Source: Gemmatimonadales bacterium
GTDB taxonomy: Bacteria; Gemmatimonadota; Gemmatimonadetes; Gemmatimonadales; GWC2-71-9
DNA: 10,303 nucleotides
NCBI GenBank assembly: GCA_013816685.1
Contig: JACDDX010000036.1
Location: 1-10,303 of the forward strand
Direction of reading: 5' to 3'
A model generated the notes under the pieces. The model ran no database searches, was not told the DNA's origin, and worked only from the letters and a program-made list of their open reading frames with translations. A program made the translations under genes and the position numbers. Below, piece by piece: positions 1 through 6,781 of the stretch (positions are counted from its first letter, which is position 1; every line of letters starts with the position of its first letter).

Positions 1-381
1 GAACTGCGATCCCTCTGCCGGCACCGCCGCCCAGCGGAGCTCCTCGGCGACATCGCGCACGAACGCAAAGGCATGCCCCGCATTCACGCCGATCACCCGC
101 ACACCGGTCGGAAGCCGCGCGTAGGCGAGCCGCTCGCCGGCGTTGTCGGCGCGGGCGGCATCGTCGTCCTCCCGTGGCGCGACGTTGTGGTAGATGAGCG
201 TGCCGGGCGGCGCGTCGTTGAGCCCGAGCTGCGCGATGCAGAAGCCGGCGGCGAGCGTCGCGAACGGCGGCACCGGCAGCAGTACCGGTTCCGCATCGGG
301 CAGATGCAGCCGGATCCGCTGGACCACTTCGGCAAAGGCGAGGTCGCCCACACCGTAGTCGGCGATCACGTGGACGAGCAT
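1..381 (-). CDS. SAM hydrolase / SAM-dependent halogenase-like protein (DUF62 superfamily), 3' end outside window
   Basis: This is the N-terminal 127 residues of a gene reading leftward and leaving the window, with no stop codon inside it. The ATG at 381 is preceded on the minus strand by GGAGG with 5 bases of spacing, so the start is well supported. The layout resembles DUF62 S-adenosylmethionine hydroxide adenosyltransferases, which cleave SAM to adenosine and methionine. An opening strand reads HVIADYGVGD (cf. TDFG..D), an amphipathic helix follows (AEVVQRIRLHL), then a PPGTLIYHNVAPRE segment (cf. GTV...VDPGVG.R) and a VIGVNAGHAFAFV segment (cf. PDNG). All three signature motifs are altered, so this is a divergent branch whose chemistry cannot be assumed. 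It is divergently paired with the carboxylate-amine ligase gene. Family-level assignment is moderate; substrate and reaction are unknown. Confidence 0.6.
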   Translation of the reverse strand, partial: MLVHVIADYGVGDLAFAEVVQRIRLHLPDAEPVLLPVPPFATLAAGFCIAQLGLNDAPPGTLIYHNVAPREDDDAARADNAGERLAYARLPTGVRVIGVNAGHAFAFVRDVAEELRWAAVPAEGSQF

Positions 382-453
382 GGGTTCCTCCGTGTCGGAT
401 ATACTACACCGCCCGAACGAGCCGCACGCACCGAAGCCTGCCGAGGAGCGCCG
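382..453. promoter_or_regulatory. Divergent intergenic region with a possible -10 element
   Basis: These 72 bases separate two divergent start codons and must hold at least part of both control regions. An AT-rich island in otherwise GC-rich DNA contains TATACT at 400-405, one mismatch from the sigma-70 -10 consensus, and the same island reads TAGTAT on the other strand. No convincing -35 hexamer is seen at 16-18 bases in either direction. The ligase ribosome-binding site GAGGAG lies at 443-448. Promoter activity is inferred only. Confidence 0.3.
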
Positions 454-1560
454 ATGTCGTCGTCCGTCCCCACCCTGGGGGTCGAAGAAGAGTATCAGAT
501 CGTGGACGCCGAGTCGCGCGAGCTCCGGCCGAGGGCGCGGCAGATGATGCCCGAGGCGCGGAGCCTGGGCGGCGACGAGGTGCAGCACGAGCTGTATCAG
601 TCGCAGATCGAGATCGCGACCAAGGTTTGCGGCACGCTGGCGGAAGCGCGGGCCGAGCTGGTGCGGCTCCGGCGTGCGGTGGTGGAGGCGGCGGCGAAGG
701 ACGGCGGGCGGATCCTCGCGTCGGGCACCCATCCGTTCTCGCAGTGGGACGAGCAGCAGGTCACGCCCAAGGAGCGCTACCGCACGACCGCGCTGCAGTA
801 TCAGCAGCTCGCGCGCGAACTCATCATCTGCGGCTGCCACGTACACGTGGCCGTGCCCGACAAGGGGGCCGGCGTCGAAGTTATCAATCGCACCCGCCAC
901 TGGCTGGCGCCGCTCCTCGCGCTGGCGTCGAACTCGCCCTACTGGGTGGGGGACGACACCGGCTACGCCAGCTTCCGCACCCAGCTCTGGAACCGGTTTC
1001 CGATTTCGGGGCCGCCGGGGGCGTTCGCGTCTTTCGAGGACTATCAGGAGCTCACCCGCGAGCTGGTCGCGACCGATGCCATCCAGGACGAGACCCGGAT
1101 CTACTGGGACATGCGGCTGCCGGCGCACATCGAGACGGTCGAGTTCCGGGTGAGCGACGTGTGCAGCACGATCGACGAGGCGGTGATGATCGCCGGGCTC
1201 TGCCGCGGGCTGGTGCGCACGGCGCTGGACGACGCAGCGGCCGGCACGCCCGTTCGGCCGGTTCGGCTCGAGCTGCTCCGCTCGGCGCACTGGCGCGCGG
1301 CGCGCTACGGCACCGAGAAGGACCTGGTCGATATCGAGCAGATGACCGTGGTCCCCGCCAGGGAGCTGATCGGGCGACTGCTCCAGCGCCTCAGGCCCGC
1401 GCTCGAGGAGATGGGCGATTGGGAGCAGGTGTCCGGACTGGTCGAACGCACGCTGCGCGACGGCACCGGCGCCCGCCGCCAGCGCGAGGCCTACCGGCGC
1501 GAGGGGACGATGACCGGCGTGGTGGATTTCATTCTGGCGGAGACGGTGAAGGAGCTGTAG
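454..1560 (+). CDS. ybdK: Carboxylate-amine ligase, YbdK family (glutamate-cysteine ligase family 2)
   Basis: The 368-residue product matches the usual length (about 370) of the GCS2/YbdK family of ATP-dependent carboxylate-amine ligases, cytosolic enzymes related to glutamate-cysteine ligase. The E. coli relative has weak glutamate-cysteine ligase activity and its true substrate is uncertain. Family landmarks are in order: GVEEEYQIVD near the N-terminus (residues 9-18, metal/nucleotide-binding acidic cluster), ASGTHPF (89-95), TPKERY (104-109), CGCHVHV (126-132, the conserved HVH strand), SNSPYW (159-164) and ETVEFRVSD (227-235). The ATG at 454 is chosen over an open extension to 73 because GAGGAG sits 5 bases upstream and family homology begins just after it; the extension overlaps the divergent gene. 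It is monocistronic here, and a minus-strand pseudogene follows. Family assignment is very secure. Participation in a thiol or peptide pathway is inference, since no partner gene is visible. Confidence 0.93.
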   Translation: MSSSVPTLGVEEEYQIVDAESRELRPRARQMMPEARSLGGDEVQHELYQSQIEIATKVCGTLAEARAELVRLRRAVVEAAAKDGGRILASGTHPFSQWDEQQVTPKERYRTTALQYQQLARELIICGCHVHVAVPDKGAGVEVINRTRHWLAPLLALASNSPYWVGDDTGYASFRTQLWNRFPISGPPGAFASFEDYQELTRELVATDAIQDETRIYWDMRLPAHIETVEFRVSDVCSTIDEAVMIAGLCRGLVRTALDDAAAGTPVRPVRLELLRSAHWRAARYGTEKDLVDIEQMTVVPARELIGRLLQRLRPALEEMGDWEQVSGLVERTLRDGTGARRQREAYRREGTMTGVVDFILAETVKEL

Positions 1561-1608
1561 GCCGCATCCGTCGCGGCTCGGCGACCGGAATGCGCCGGCA
1601 GGTCGCTG

Positions 1609-1636
1609 TAAAAGCGCCGGAAGAGCTGGCGGCGCT
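1609..1636 (-). terminator. Weak rho-independent terminator-like hairpin (minus strand)
   Basis: AGCGCCG (1613-1619) and CGGCGCT (1630-1636) form a perfect 7-bp GC-rich stem around a 10-base loop. Read on the minus strand, the stem is followed directly by four T residues (AAAA at 1610-1613 on the plus strand, one base paired). It lies just beyond the decayed leftward gene and could end the minus-strand unit. The T-tract is short, so function is uncertain. Confidence 0.3.
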
Positions 1637-1639
1637 GAC

Positions 1640-1875
1640 ATACGATTCGTCGTAGGGCCCCGCGATCAACGCCCTGATGTCCCGCCGCTGCATCTCCGAA
1701 CGCGGCTCTCGGGCCCACAGGAGCGTCGACGAATCAGGTCCTCGGGCGTAACGATATCGATCGGCACACCAGCGAGCGCTGCGCGCTGCCGCCGCGCAAA
1801 TTCGAGTTCATGCGGAATTCCTCCAGCCGTCAGCCGTCTGGAAACATCCCGCAGAATGTCGAGCTCGTTTTCCAT
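1640..1875 (-). pseudogene. Decayed nucleotidyltransferase-family gene (internal deletion plus frameshift)
   Basis: From the ATG at 1875 the reading gives an N-terminal piece (NELDILRDVSRRLTAGGIPH) joined directly to a C-terminal piece (AGVPIDIVTPEDLI). The order resembles stand-alone nucleotidyltransferase-fold proteins (AbiEii-like / DUF6036-type), in which a catalytic core beginning around a Gly-Ser motif and an Asp-x-Asp lies between these parts. That core is absent here. After EDLI the zero frame degenerates to a stop at 1666. In the next frame the family tail resumes clearly as LLWAREPRSEMQRRDIRAL followed by IAGPYDESYV. The span between EDLI and LLW is 8 bases where 9 would keep frame, so a one-base deletion around 1717-1725 explains the break. 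No ribosome-binding site is visible. It begins 38 bases after the permease stop, on the same strand. The exact family is a judgement from motif memory; the broken state is seen directly. Bases 1561-1912 hold nothing else except the hairpin at 1609-1636. Confidence 0.6.
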
Positions 1876-1912
1876 CAGCGCGCTGACACTACCGCTCGCA
1901 ACCCACTCACGA

Positions 1913-3397
1913 TCAGCGGGATGCCCCCCGGCGCCACAGCAGGTACACCGGAATCCCGCTTGCCACGATCAGCACGCCGGGCCAGGTGTAGAGCGGCTTT
2001 TCGAACAGCAGGATGATCATCAACGCACCCACCAGCACCAGGTACAGCGCCGGCAGCACCGGATAGCCGAACGCCCGCACCGGCCGCGGCAGGTCGGGCA
2101 TGGTACGCCGCAGGCGGAAGAGCGCGATAGTGGTGAGGAAGTAGAAAACCAGCGCCGCGAAGATCACGTAGTCGAGCAGCTGGCCGTAGGTGCCGCTCAC
2201 ACAGAGCACGCTCGCCCACACCGCCTGCGCCGCCAGGCCGAACACCGGTGTGCGGTACTCCGGGTGCAGGTGACCCGCCCGCTCGAAGAAGAGCCCGTCC
2301 CGCGCCATGGCGTAGTAGACCCGCGGTCCCGCCAGAATCAGTCCGTTGTTGCAGCCGAAGGTCGAGAGCAGAATGGCGACCGCCATGACGGCGGCACCGG
2401 CCGCGCCGACCGACGCCTCGATTGCCGCGGTGCCGACCCGGTCCTGTGATGCGTGCTGAATGCCGCGCGCGATCGCGGTGGCGCCGTTGGGGTCGCCGGC
2501 GAAGGGGAGCACGTTGAGGTAGGCGACATTGCTGAGCACGTAGAGCAGGCTCACGATGCCGGTCCCGGCCGCCAGCGCCAGCGGCAGGTTCCGGGTCGGG
2601 TTCTGCACCTCGGCCGCGGCGAAGGTCACGTTGTTCCAGGCGTCGCTCGCGAAGAGTGAGCCGACCATGGCCGCGCCGAAGACCGGGATCACCGCGAGCG
2701 ACCAGTCGCCGGTCCCCCAGAAGTTGCCGAAGTTGGCGGCGGCGACATCCGGCTGACGAAAGACGGTGAGACCGCAGACGACGATGACCGCGAGCGCGCC
2801 GAGCTTGGCGGTGCTGAAGACGGTCTGGATCGCGGCGCCAAGGGTCACGCCGCGCGCGTTGACGGCCGTGAGGAACAGCACCATGACGATCGCCACGACC
2901 CGCTGCGGCGAAAGGCCGAGCTGGATGGCCTCGGCCGCGCCCGGCAGGTGGATCCGCCCGAGCGGGAGGAAGACGTCGGGCGAGACGGCGGGCACCAGCA
3001 CGCTGAGGAACCGTGCAAAGGCGACGGCGACCGCGGCGATGGTGCCGGTCTGGATGACGGCGAACAGCGTCCAGCCGTAGAGAAACCCCGCCGCGGGCGA
3101 GAGCCCCTCCCGAAGGAAGACGTACTGCCCGCCCGCCTTCGGCATCATCGCCGCCAGCTCGGCGTAGCTCAATGCGCCGATGACGGTCATGATGCCGGTC
3201 ACCAGCCAGATGCTGAGCAGCGCGCCCGGCCCCCAGCCGGAGACCTGGCGCGCGATGTCGGCGGAGACGATGAAGATCCCGGAGCCGATCATCGAGCCCA
3301 CGACCAGCGAGATGGCGGCGAGCGGGCCGATGCCCCGGATGAAGTCCGGGGAGGCCGCTCCTGGGGGGGGAGGCCCGGAGAGGGGCGCGGCCGTCAG
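1913..3397 (-). CDS. APC-superfamily amino-acid permease
   Basis: This is a polytopic inner-membrane transporter of the amino acid-polyamine-organocation superfamily, with about twelve hydrophobic helices and no soluble domain. The diagnostic unwound first helix reads SLVVGSMIGSGIFI, where GSGIF is the substrate-carboxylate site. ALSYAELAAMMPKAGGQYVF follows in helix 2/loop, then the long hydrophobic series to a short basic C-terminus (LLWRRGASR). Helix 1 resembles LAT/SteT-like members, but the substrate cannot be named. The start is problematic. A GTG at 3301 would cut helix 1 in half, while the conserved stretch FIRGIGPLAAISLVV lies upstream in the same open frame. No ATG, GTG or TTG occurs in frame between 3302 and the previous gene's stop. 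The CTG at 3397 overlaps that stop (CTGA) and gives 494 residues, normal for the family, with a Pro-rich leader; I use it provisionally. It is the last intact gene of a minus-strand unit. Confidence 0.88.
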   Translation of the reverse strand: MTAAPLSGPPPPGAASPDFIRGIGPLAAISLVVGSMIGSGIFIVSADIARQVSGWGPGALLSIWLVTGIMTVIGALSYAELAAMMPKAGGQYVFLREGLSPAAGFLYGWTLFAVIQTGTIAAVAVAFARFLSVLVPAVSPDVFLPLGRIHLPGAAEAIQLGLSPQRVVAIVMVLFLTAVNARGVTLGAAIQTVFSTAKLGALAVIVVCGLTVFRQPDVAAANFGNFWGTGDWSLAVIPVFGAAMVGSLFASDAWNNVTFAAAEVQNPTRNLPLALAAGTGIVSLLYVLSNVAYLNVLPFAGDPNGATAIARGIQHASQDRVGTAAIEASVGAAGAAVMAVAILLSTFGCNNGLILAGPRVYYAMARDGLFFERAGHLHPEYRTPVFGLAAQAVWASVLCVSGTYGQLLDYVIFAALVFYFLTTIALFRLRRTMPDLPRPVRAFGYPVLPALYLVLVGALMIILLFEKPLYTWPGVLIVASGIPVYLLWRRGASR

Positions 3398-3744
3398 ACG
3401 CCGGCGTCCGGCTTCGGCGGCGGCGGCACGCGCTCGCCGGGCCGGCTCTCCGCCACCTTCACCGCCTCGTCCACCACCGACTGTCCCGCGGCGGCGAGTC
3501 CCTTCATCACCTTGGCCGCGCTGTCCATGATCCCCATCGTACCGCTGATGGCCTGAATGGGAAGCTTGCCCGCGCGCATCGTGTCCTCGACCGTCTCGGT
3601 GAATTTCGCGAAGAGTCCCGTGGGCCGGGCCCGCGCGGCGTAGCGGCTGTCCAGGAACTCGATGTAGTCGAGAATCTGATAGGCGCGCTCGTCGTCCAGG
3701 CCGTCAAGGAGGCGGTTGATGCGCTGCCGGAGGAGGTCGTTCAT
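3394..3744 (-). CDS. Small helical protein of unknown function
   Basis: The 116-residue product has no recognised family. The first 40 residues are charged and helical (MNDLLRQRINRLLDGLDDER, then AYQILDYIEFLDSRYA), loosely like DUF2281-type proteins that begin with a helix followed by a YIEFL segment. The middle is amphipathic with small residues (TMGIMDSAAKVMKGLAAAGQ), and the tail is Pro-rich and probably disordered (PPPPKPDAGV). No signal peptide or Cys is present. The ATG at 3744 is preferred over a TTG at 3750; neither has a good ribosome-binding site. It lies 22 bases after the exported-protein gene, and its TGA overlaps the probable CTG start of the permease. Coupled expression with the transporter is therefore likely, but a role in transport is only inference. 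Third-position GC and the clean frame support real coding. Confidence 0.72.
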   Translation of the reverse strand: MNDLLRQRINRLLDGLDDERAYQILDYIEFLDSRYAARARPTGLFAKFTETVEDTMRAGKLPIQAISGTMGIMDSAAKVMKGLAAAGQSVVDEAVKVAESRPGERVPPPPKPDAGV

Positions 3745-3766
3745 CCGCAAGAAGGTACTGGGGAAG

Positions 3767-4468
3767 TCAAGGCGTCGTCAGGCCCGATACGATCGACGCG
3801 AGCTCGACGACAGGGGTATCGAGAAACCGCGACTTCGCCGCCCGCACCGTTACCCGCAGCACCAGTTCCTGGAGACTGGGCAGAGCCCGGAAGCGCTCCG
3901 CCTGCTCCCGGCCGACCATCACGTAGACGAACCCGCGCTCTGGCAGCGGTCCGCGGGTGAGCAGATAGGGTTGTCCCGGCGGCATCTCGACCCGGAGCTC
4001 GTCGGCCCGCTGCACCGCGATGAGCTGGACCCGCCACTCGACCGTCTTGCCGACGTAGCGATCCGGGTCGCCCCGGACCTCCGCCGCCGTCACACCGACG
4101 AGCGCGCCGCCCTCGGACGGCCGGAGGTCGGCCTCGCGGGCCCAGCCCTCGACCTGCAGGCGGACCCACTCGCCCGAGCGCCGGATGACCCGCGCCGGCG
4201 CGCCCGACGCCAGCAGCGCGACCCGCATGCTGTCGGCGGCAGTATCGGCGGCGAGCGCGAGTCCGCGCGGCACGGCGAACAGCACCGTCTCGCGACCGGC
4301 CTCGACCTGGTCGGCGGTATCGGGAACGGTGGCGTTTCGCGCTTGGGCGGCGAGGGGAGTCGCGGCGAAAACCAGCAGCAATGCGAGAAGGCGCGAGGAG
4401 CGGCGGCGACGCGCTGCGCAGGGTGGTAGGCGACGAAGGCCGGGACTAGATTGCGGCGCGTAAGTCAC
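3767..4468 (-). CDS. Exported protein with SH3-like and OB-like regions
   Basis: The 233-residue product carries an N-terminal export signal: an Arg-rich n-region (ARRRRSSR, residues 19-26), a hydrophobic core LLALLLVFAATPL and a likely cleavage near AAQA (about 40-43). Residues about 60-115 look like a bacterial SH3 domain (VLFAVPRG..., ARVIRRSGEWVRLQVEGWA, ending ADL). The GEWVRLQ..GWA pattern is typical of SH3b repeats that bind cell-wall or peptide ligands. Residues about 128-228 suggest a small beta-barrel of OB-fold type (YVGKTVEWRVQLIAVQRADE ... ELVLRVTVRAAKSRF ... VVELASIV). No catalytic motif is seen. The start is GTG at 4468 without a clear ribosome-binding site; a later start would still leave part of the signal. 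It is the first gene of the minus-strand unit and diverges from gpmI across only 30 bases. A periplasmic binding or scaffold role is inference. Confidence 0.72.
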   Translation of the reverse strand: MTYAPQSSPGLRRLPPCAARRRRSSRLLALLLVFAATPLAAQARNATVPDTADQVEAGRETVLFAVPRGLALAADTAADSMRVALLASGAPARVIRRSGEWVRLQVEGWAREADLRPSEGGALVGVTAAEVRGDPDRYVGKTVEWRVQLIAVQRADELRVEMPPGQPYLLTRGPLPERGFVYVMVGREQAERFRALPSLQELVLRVTVRAAKSRFLDTPVVELASIVSGLTTP

Positions 4469-4498
4469 AGTCGCGCATTGTAGAACCCGCGGAGTGCC

Positions 4499-6058
4499 AT
4501 GTCAAACGGACGTGCGCGGGCCCGGGTCGTCCTAGTCGTGCTCGACGGCTGGGGCTACCGGCCCGAGCGGGAAGGGAACGCCATCGAGCTGGCCTCGACA
4601 CCGGTGTGGCACCGGCTGTGGGCGCGGTGGCCGAGCACCCTGCTCCAGGCCAGCGGACTCGCCGTCGGACTCCCCGAAGGCCAGATGGGCAACAGCGAGG
4701 TGGGCCACCTGAATCTGGGTGCCGGGCGGGTGGTGCCGCAGGATCTCGTCCGCATTTCGCAGAGCATCCAGAACGGCGACTTCTACCATATCCCGGCGCT
4801 GACCGAGCTCTGCGCCGGGCTGCGGCAGACCGGCGGCACGCTCCATCTCGTCGGGCTGCTCGGCCCCGGTGGTGTGCACGCGCTCGACCGCCACCTGGTG
4901 GCCTGCGTCGAGCTGGGCATCCGGCACAAAGTCCCCGCCATCGCCATTCACGGCTTTCTCGACGGGCGCGACTCGGCGCCCACGCTGGGCGGCGAGGTCG
5001 TGCGCACGCTGCTGGTGGACATGCGGCGGATCGCCGGGACGCGGGTGGAGATCGCGACGCTCACCGGCCGCTACTTCGGCATGGACCGCGACCGGCGCTG
5101 GGAGCGGACCCGGGTGGCCTACGACGCGATGGTGCACGGCATCGGCACGCCGGTGGAGCACCCCGTGCTCGCGGTGCAGGCCGCCTACCAGCGAGGCGAG
5201 ACCGACGAGTTCATCACCCCGCTGGTGCATGTCCGGAACGGGGAGCCGGTGGCGCGGCTGCGCGAGGGCGACGCCCTCTTCTTCTTCAACTACCGCAGCG
5301 ATCGAATGCGGCAGATCGTCGGCGCGCTCGCGCTCCCGGGCTTCTCCGGGTTCGACGTCCGCGACCGCCCGAAGCTCCCCGCCGTGACGATGACCCAGTA
5401 CGACCAGACCTTCCCGATTCCGCAGGCCTTCCCCCCGTTCAGTCTCGCCCGCATCCTCGCCGAGACGCTCGCGGGCGCCGGAAAGAGCCAGTACCGGACG
5501 GCGGAGACCGAGAAATATCCGCACGTCACCTACTTCTTCAACGGCGGGTACGAGCCTCCCTACACCGCCGAGGAGCGCTGCCTCATCCCCTCGCAGAAGG
5601 TGGCCACCTACGACCTGGCGCCCGAGATGAGCGCGGCCGGAATCACCGACGCGCTCTGCCGCACCATCGAGGCGGGCGAGCACGACTTTCTGCTCTGCAA
5701 CTACGCCAACGCGGACATGGTGGGGCACACCGGGGTGCTGCCGGCCGTGATTACGGCGGTCGAAACCGTGGACGCCTGTCTGGGCCGGGTGATCGAGAGC
5801 GCTCAGCGCGCGGGCACGAGCGTGCTGGTGACGGCGGATCACGGAAACTGCGAGCTGATGATCGATCCGCTGACGGGCGGGGTGTACACGGCGCACACCA
5901 CCAATCCGGTGCCGTTCGTCGCCGTGGGCGCGGGCGACGGGCCGCTCCGCTCGGGCGGCTCGCTCCGCGACGTTGCGCCGACCGTGCTCGACATCATCGG
6001 TGTCGAAAGCCCCGCCGAGATGACCGGGCGGGACCTGCGCGACGTGGGGCAGGCGTGA
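4499..6058 (+). CDS. gpmI: 2,3-bisphosphoglycerate-independent phosphoglycerate mutase
   Basis: GpmI interconverts 3- and 2-phosphoglycerate in glycolysis and gluconeogenesis, using two Mn ions and a phospho-serine intermediate in the cytosol. The 519-residue length is typical (about 510-520). All signatures of the alkaline-phosphatase-superfamily core and the inserted transferase domain are present: DGWG (16-19, metal Asp16), GQMGNSEVGH (61-70, nucleophile Ser66), GGVHALDRH (124-132), HGFLDGRD (151-158), GRYFGMDRD (190-198), FFNYRSDRMRQ (262-272), ETEKYPHVTYFFNGG (336-350), NYANADMVGHTG (401-412, metal Asp406 and His410), TADHGN (445-450, metal Asp447 and His448) and YTAHTTNPVP (463-472, His466). 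The ATG at 4499 has GGAG 4 bases upstream. The stop overlaps the next gene by GTGA, so gpmI appears to lead the plus-strand array. No truncation or motif loss is seen. Confidence 0.97.
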   Translation: MSNGRARARVVLVVLDGWGYRPEREGNAIELASTPVWHRLWARWPSTLLQASGLAVGLPEGQMGNSEVGHLNLGAGRVVPQDLVRISQSIQNGDFYHIPALTELCAGLRQTGGTLHLVGLLGPGGVHALDRHLVACVELGIRHKVPAIAIHGFLDGRDSAPTLGGEVVRTLLVDMRRIAGTRVEIATLTGRYFGMDRDRRWERTRVAYDAMVHGIGTPVEHPVLAVQAAYQRGETDEFITPLVHVRNGEPVARLREGDALFFFNYRSDRMRQIVGALALPGFSGFDVRDRPKLPAVTMTQYDQTFPIPQAFPPFSLARILAETLAGAGKSQYRTAETEKYPHVTYFFNGGYEPPYTAEERCLIPSQKVATYDLAPEMSAAGITDALCRTIEAGEHDFLLCNYANADMVGHTGVLPAVITAVETVDACLGRVIESAQRAGTSVLVTADHGNCELMIDPLTGGVYTAHTTNPVPFVAVGAGDGPLRSGGSLRDVAPTVLDIIGVESPAEMTGRDLRDVGQA

Positions 6059-6774
6059 GCCCCCACTCCAGGGTGGCAGCGGTTGTGGTAGCATCCATGA
6101 CACTGGTCGGCACGGCCGCCGCGCAGGTCGGGCACCGCCCCGACGCCTCGCCGTTCCGCGACGTCAGGAAGGGGCACACCGTCACGGCGATGGGCGGCTG
6201 GTTCGGCGGCGGCGGCGGCCGGTTCAAGATCGGCCCGCACGCGGGGACGATTTTCGGCGGCCGCTACGACATCCGCTCCGCCAGGACGATCGGCCTCGGG
6301 CTCGGCATCTTTCACGCGACCCTCGACCGGTTCATCATCGATCCGTTCGTCGAGGTCGCCAACCGGCTGAGCGGTCCGGTGAGCCAGGGCGTCACCTTCG
6401 CCGAGATCGATATCCAGCTCAACCTCACCGGCGCCAAGACCTGGCACCGGCTGGCGCCCTACGTCAACATCGGCGGCGGACTCGCCTCCGCCGGAACGAC
6501 CGCGGCCGACACCAGCCGGTACAAGTTCGGGAGGAAGTTCTACTTCGTGCCCGCCATCGGCACACGGCTCTTCATCACCGACCGCCTGCACCTCCGCGCC
6601 GAGGCCCGGACGGCGTTCTGGAAGCTCAAGTATCCAGACAGCTTCCGGCAGGAGCCGGTACTGGAGCCCGGCACCGAGAGCGCTCCCAACGCCGTCATCC
6701 CGGACGGCCGCACCAGCGAGTGGAGCGCCAATCCGTGGCTCCAGGTGGGCCTCGGCTACGGGTTCTCTCCCTAG
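6055..6774 (+). CDS. Exported outer-membrane beta-barrel protein
   Basis: The 239-residue product has an N-terminal signal peptide (VAAVVVASMTLVGTAAAQ) with probable cleavage after AAA or AAAQ at about residue 23-24. The mature part is rich in Gly and aromatic residues and alternates in beta fashion (GGRYDIRSARTIGLGLGIFH, LAPYVNIGGGLA, FYFVPAIGTRLFI, LHLRAEARTAFW, PWLQVGLGYGF). This is the pattern of small OmpA/OmpW-like barrels; the C-terminal strand ends GYGFSP. There is no Cys and no enzymatic motif. The GTG at 6055 overlaps the gpmI stop (GTGA) with a G-rich stretch just upstream. An ATG at 6097 would truncate the signal peptide. It is one of two barrel-like proteins in this array with no obvious link to cytosolic cofactor synthesis. 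Ligand or cargo is unknown. Confidence 0.78.
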   Translation: MSPHSRVAAVVVASMTLVGTAAAQVGHRPDASPFRDVRKGHTVTAMGGWFGGGGGRFKIGPHAGTIFGGRYDIRSARTIGLGLGIFHATLDRFIIDPFVEVANRLSGPVSQGVTFAEIDIQLNLTGAKTWHRLAPYVNIGGGLASAGTTAADTSRYKFGRKFYFVPAIGTRLFITDRLHLRAEARTAFWKLKYPDSFRQEPVLEPGTESAPNAVIPDGRTSEWSANPWLQVGLGYGFSP

Positions 6775-6781
6775 CGCGCCC

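Noticed and set aside
73..453. N-terminal extension of the carboxylate-amine ligase
   Set aside because: It overlaps the divergent DUF62-like gene and its promoter region and has no family similarity; a good ribosome-binding site precedes 454.
3363..3370. Run of eight G as a programmed frameshift site in the permease
   Set aside because: The frame is open on both sides without shifting and neither alternative frame supplies a clear start or homologous peptide, so no shift is needed; kept only as an alternative to the CTG start.
1856..3556. Several plus-strand open frames opposite the permease
   Set aside because: They are compositionally biased antisense shadows (Arg/His/Glu-rich) without signals or domains; the minus frame encodes a clear membrane transporter.
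4469..4498. Promoter for gpmI in the 30-base divergent gap
   Set aside because: A TTGCGG-like and TGTAGA-like pair can be picked out, but the spacing is far from 17 bases, so no promoter is claimed.
4606..6054. Long in-frame upstream extension of the first barrel gene (722 codons in total)
   Set aside because: It is an Arg/Ala/Pro-rich shadow within gpmI; the signal peptide immediately after the GTG at 6055 marks the true start.
4532..6103. 523-codon open frame antisense to gpmI
   Set aside because: It is a GC-rich mirror of gpmI codon structure, its translation is low-complexity with His/Arg/Val richness and no motifs, and gpmI is unambiguous.
6200..6225. GGC-repeat stretch as a structural DNA repeat
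   Set aside because: It encodes the Gly run of the barrel protein and is ordinary for this composition.
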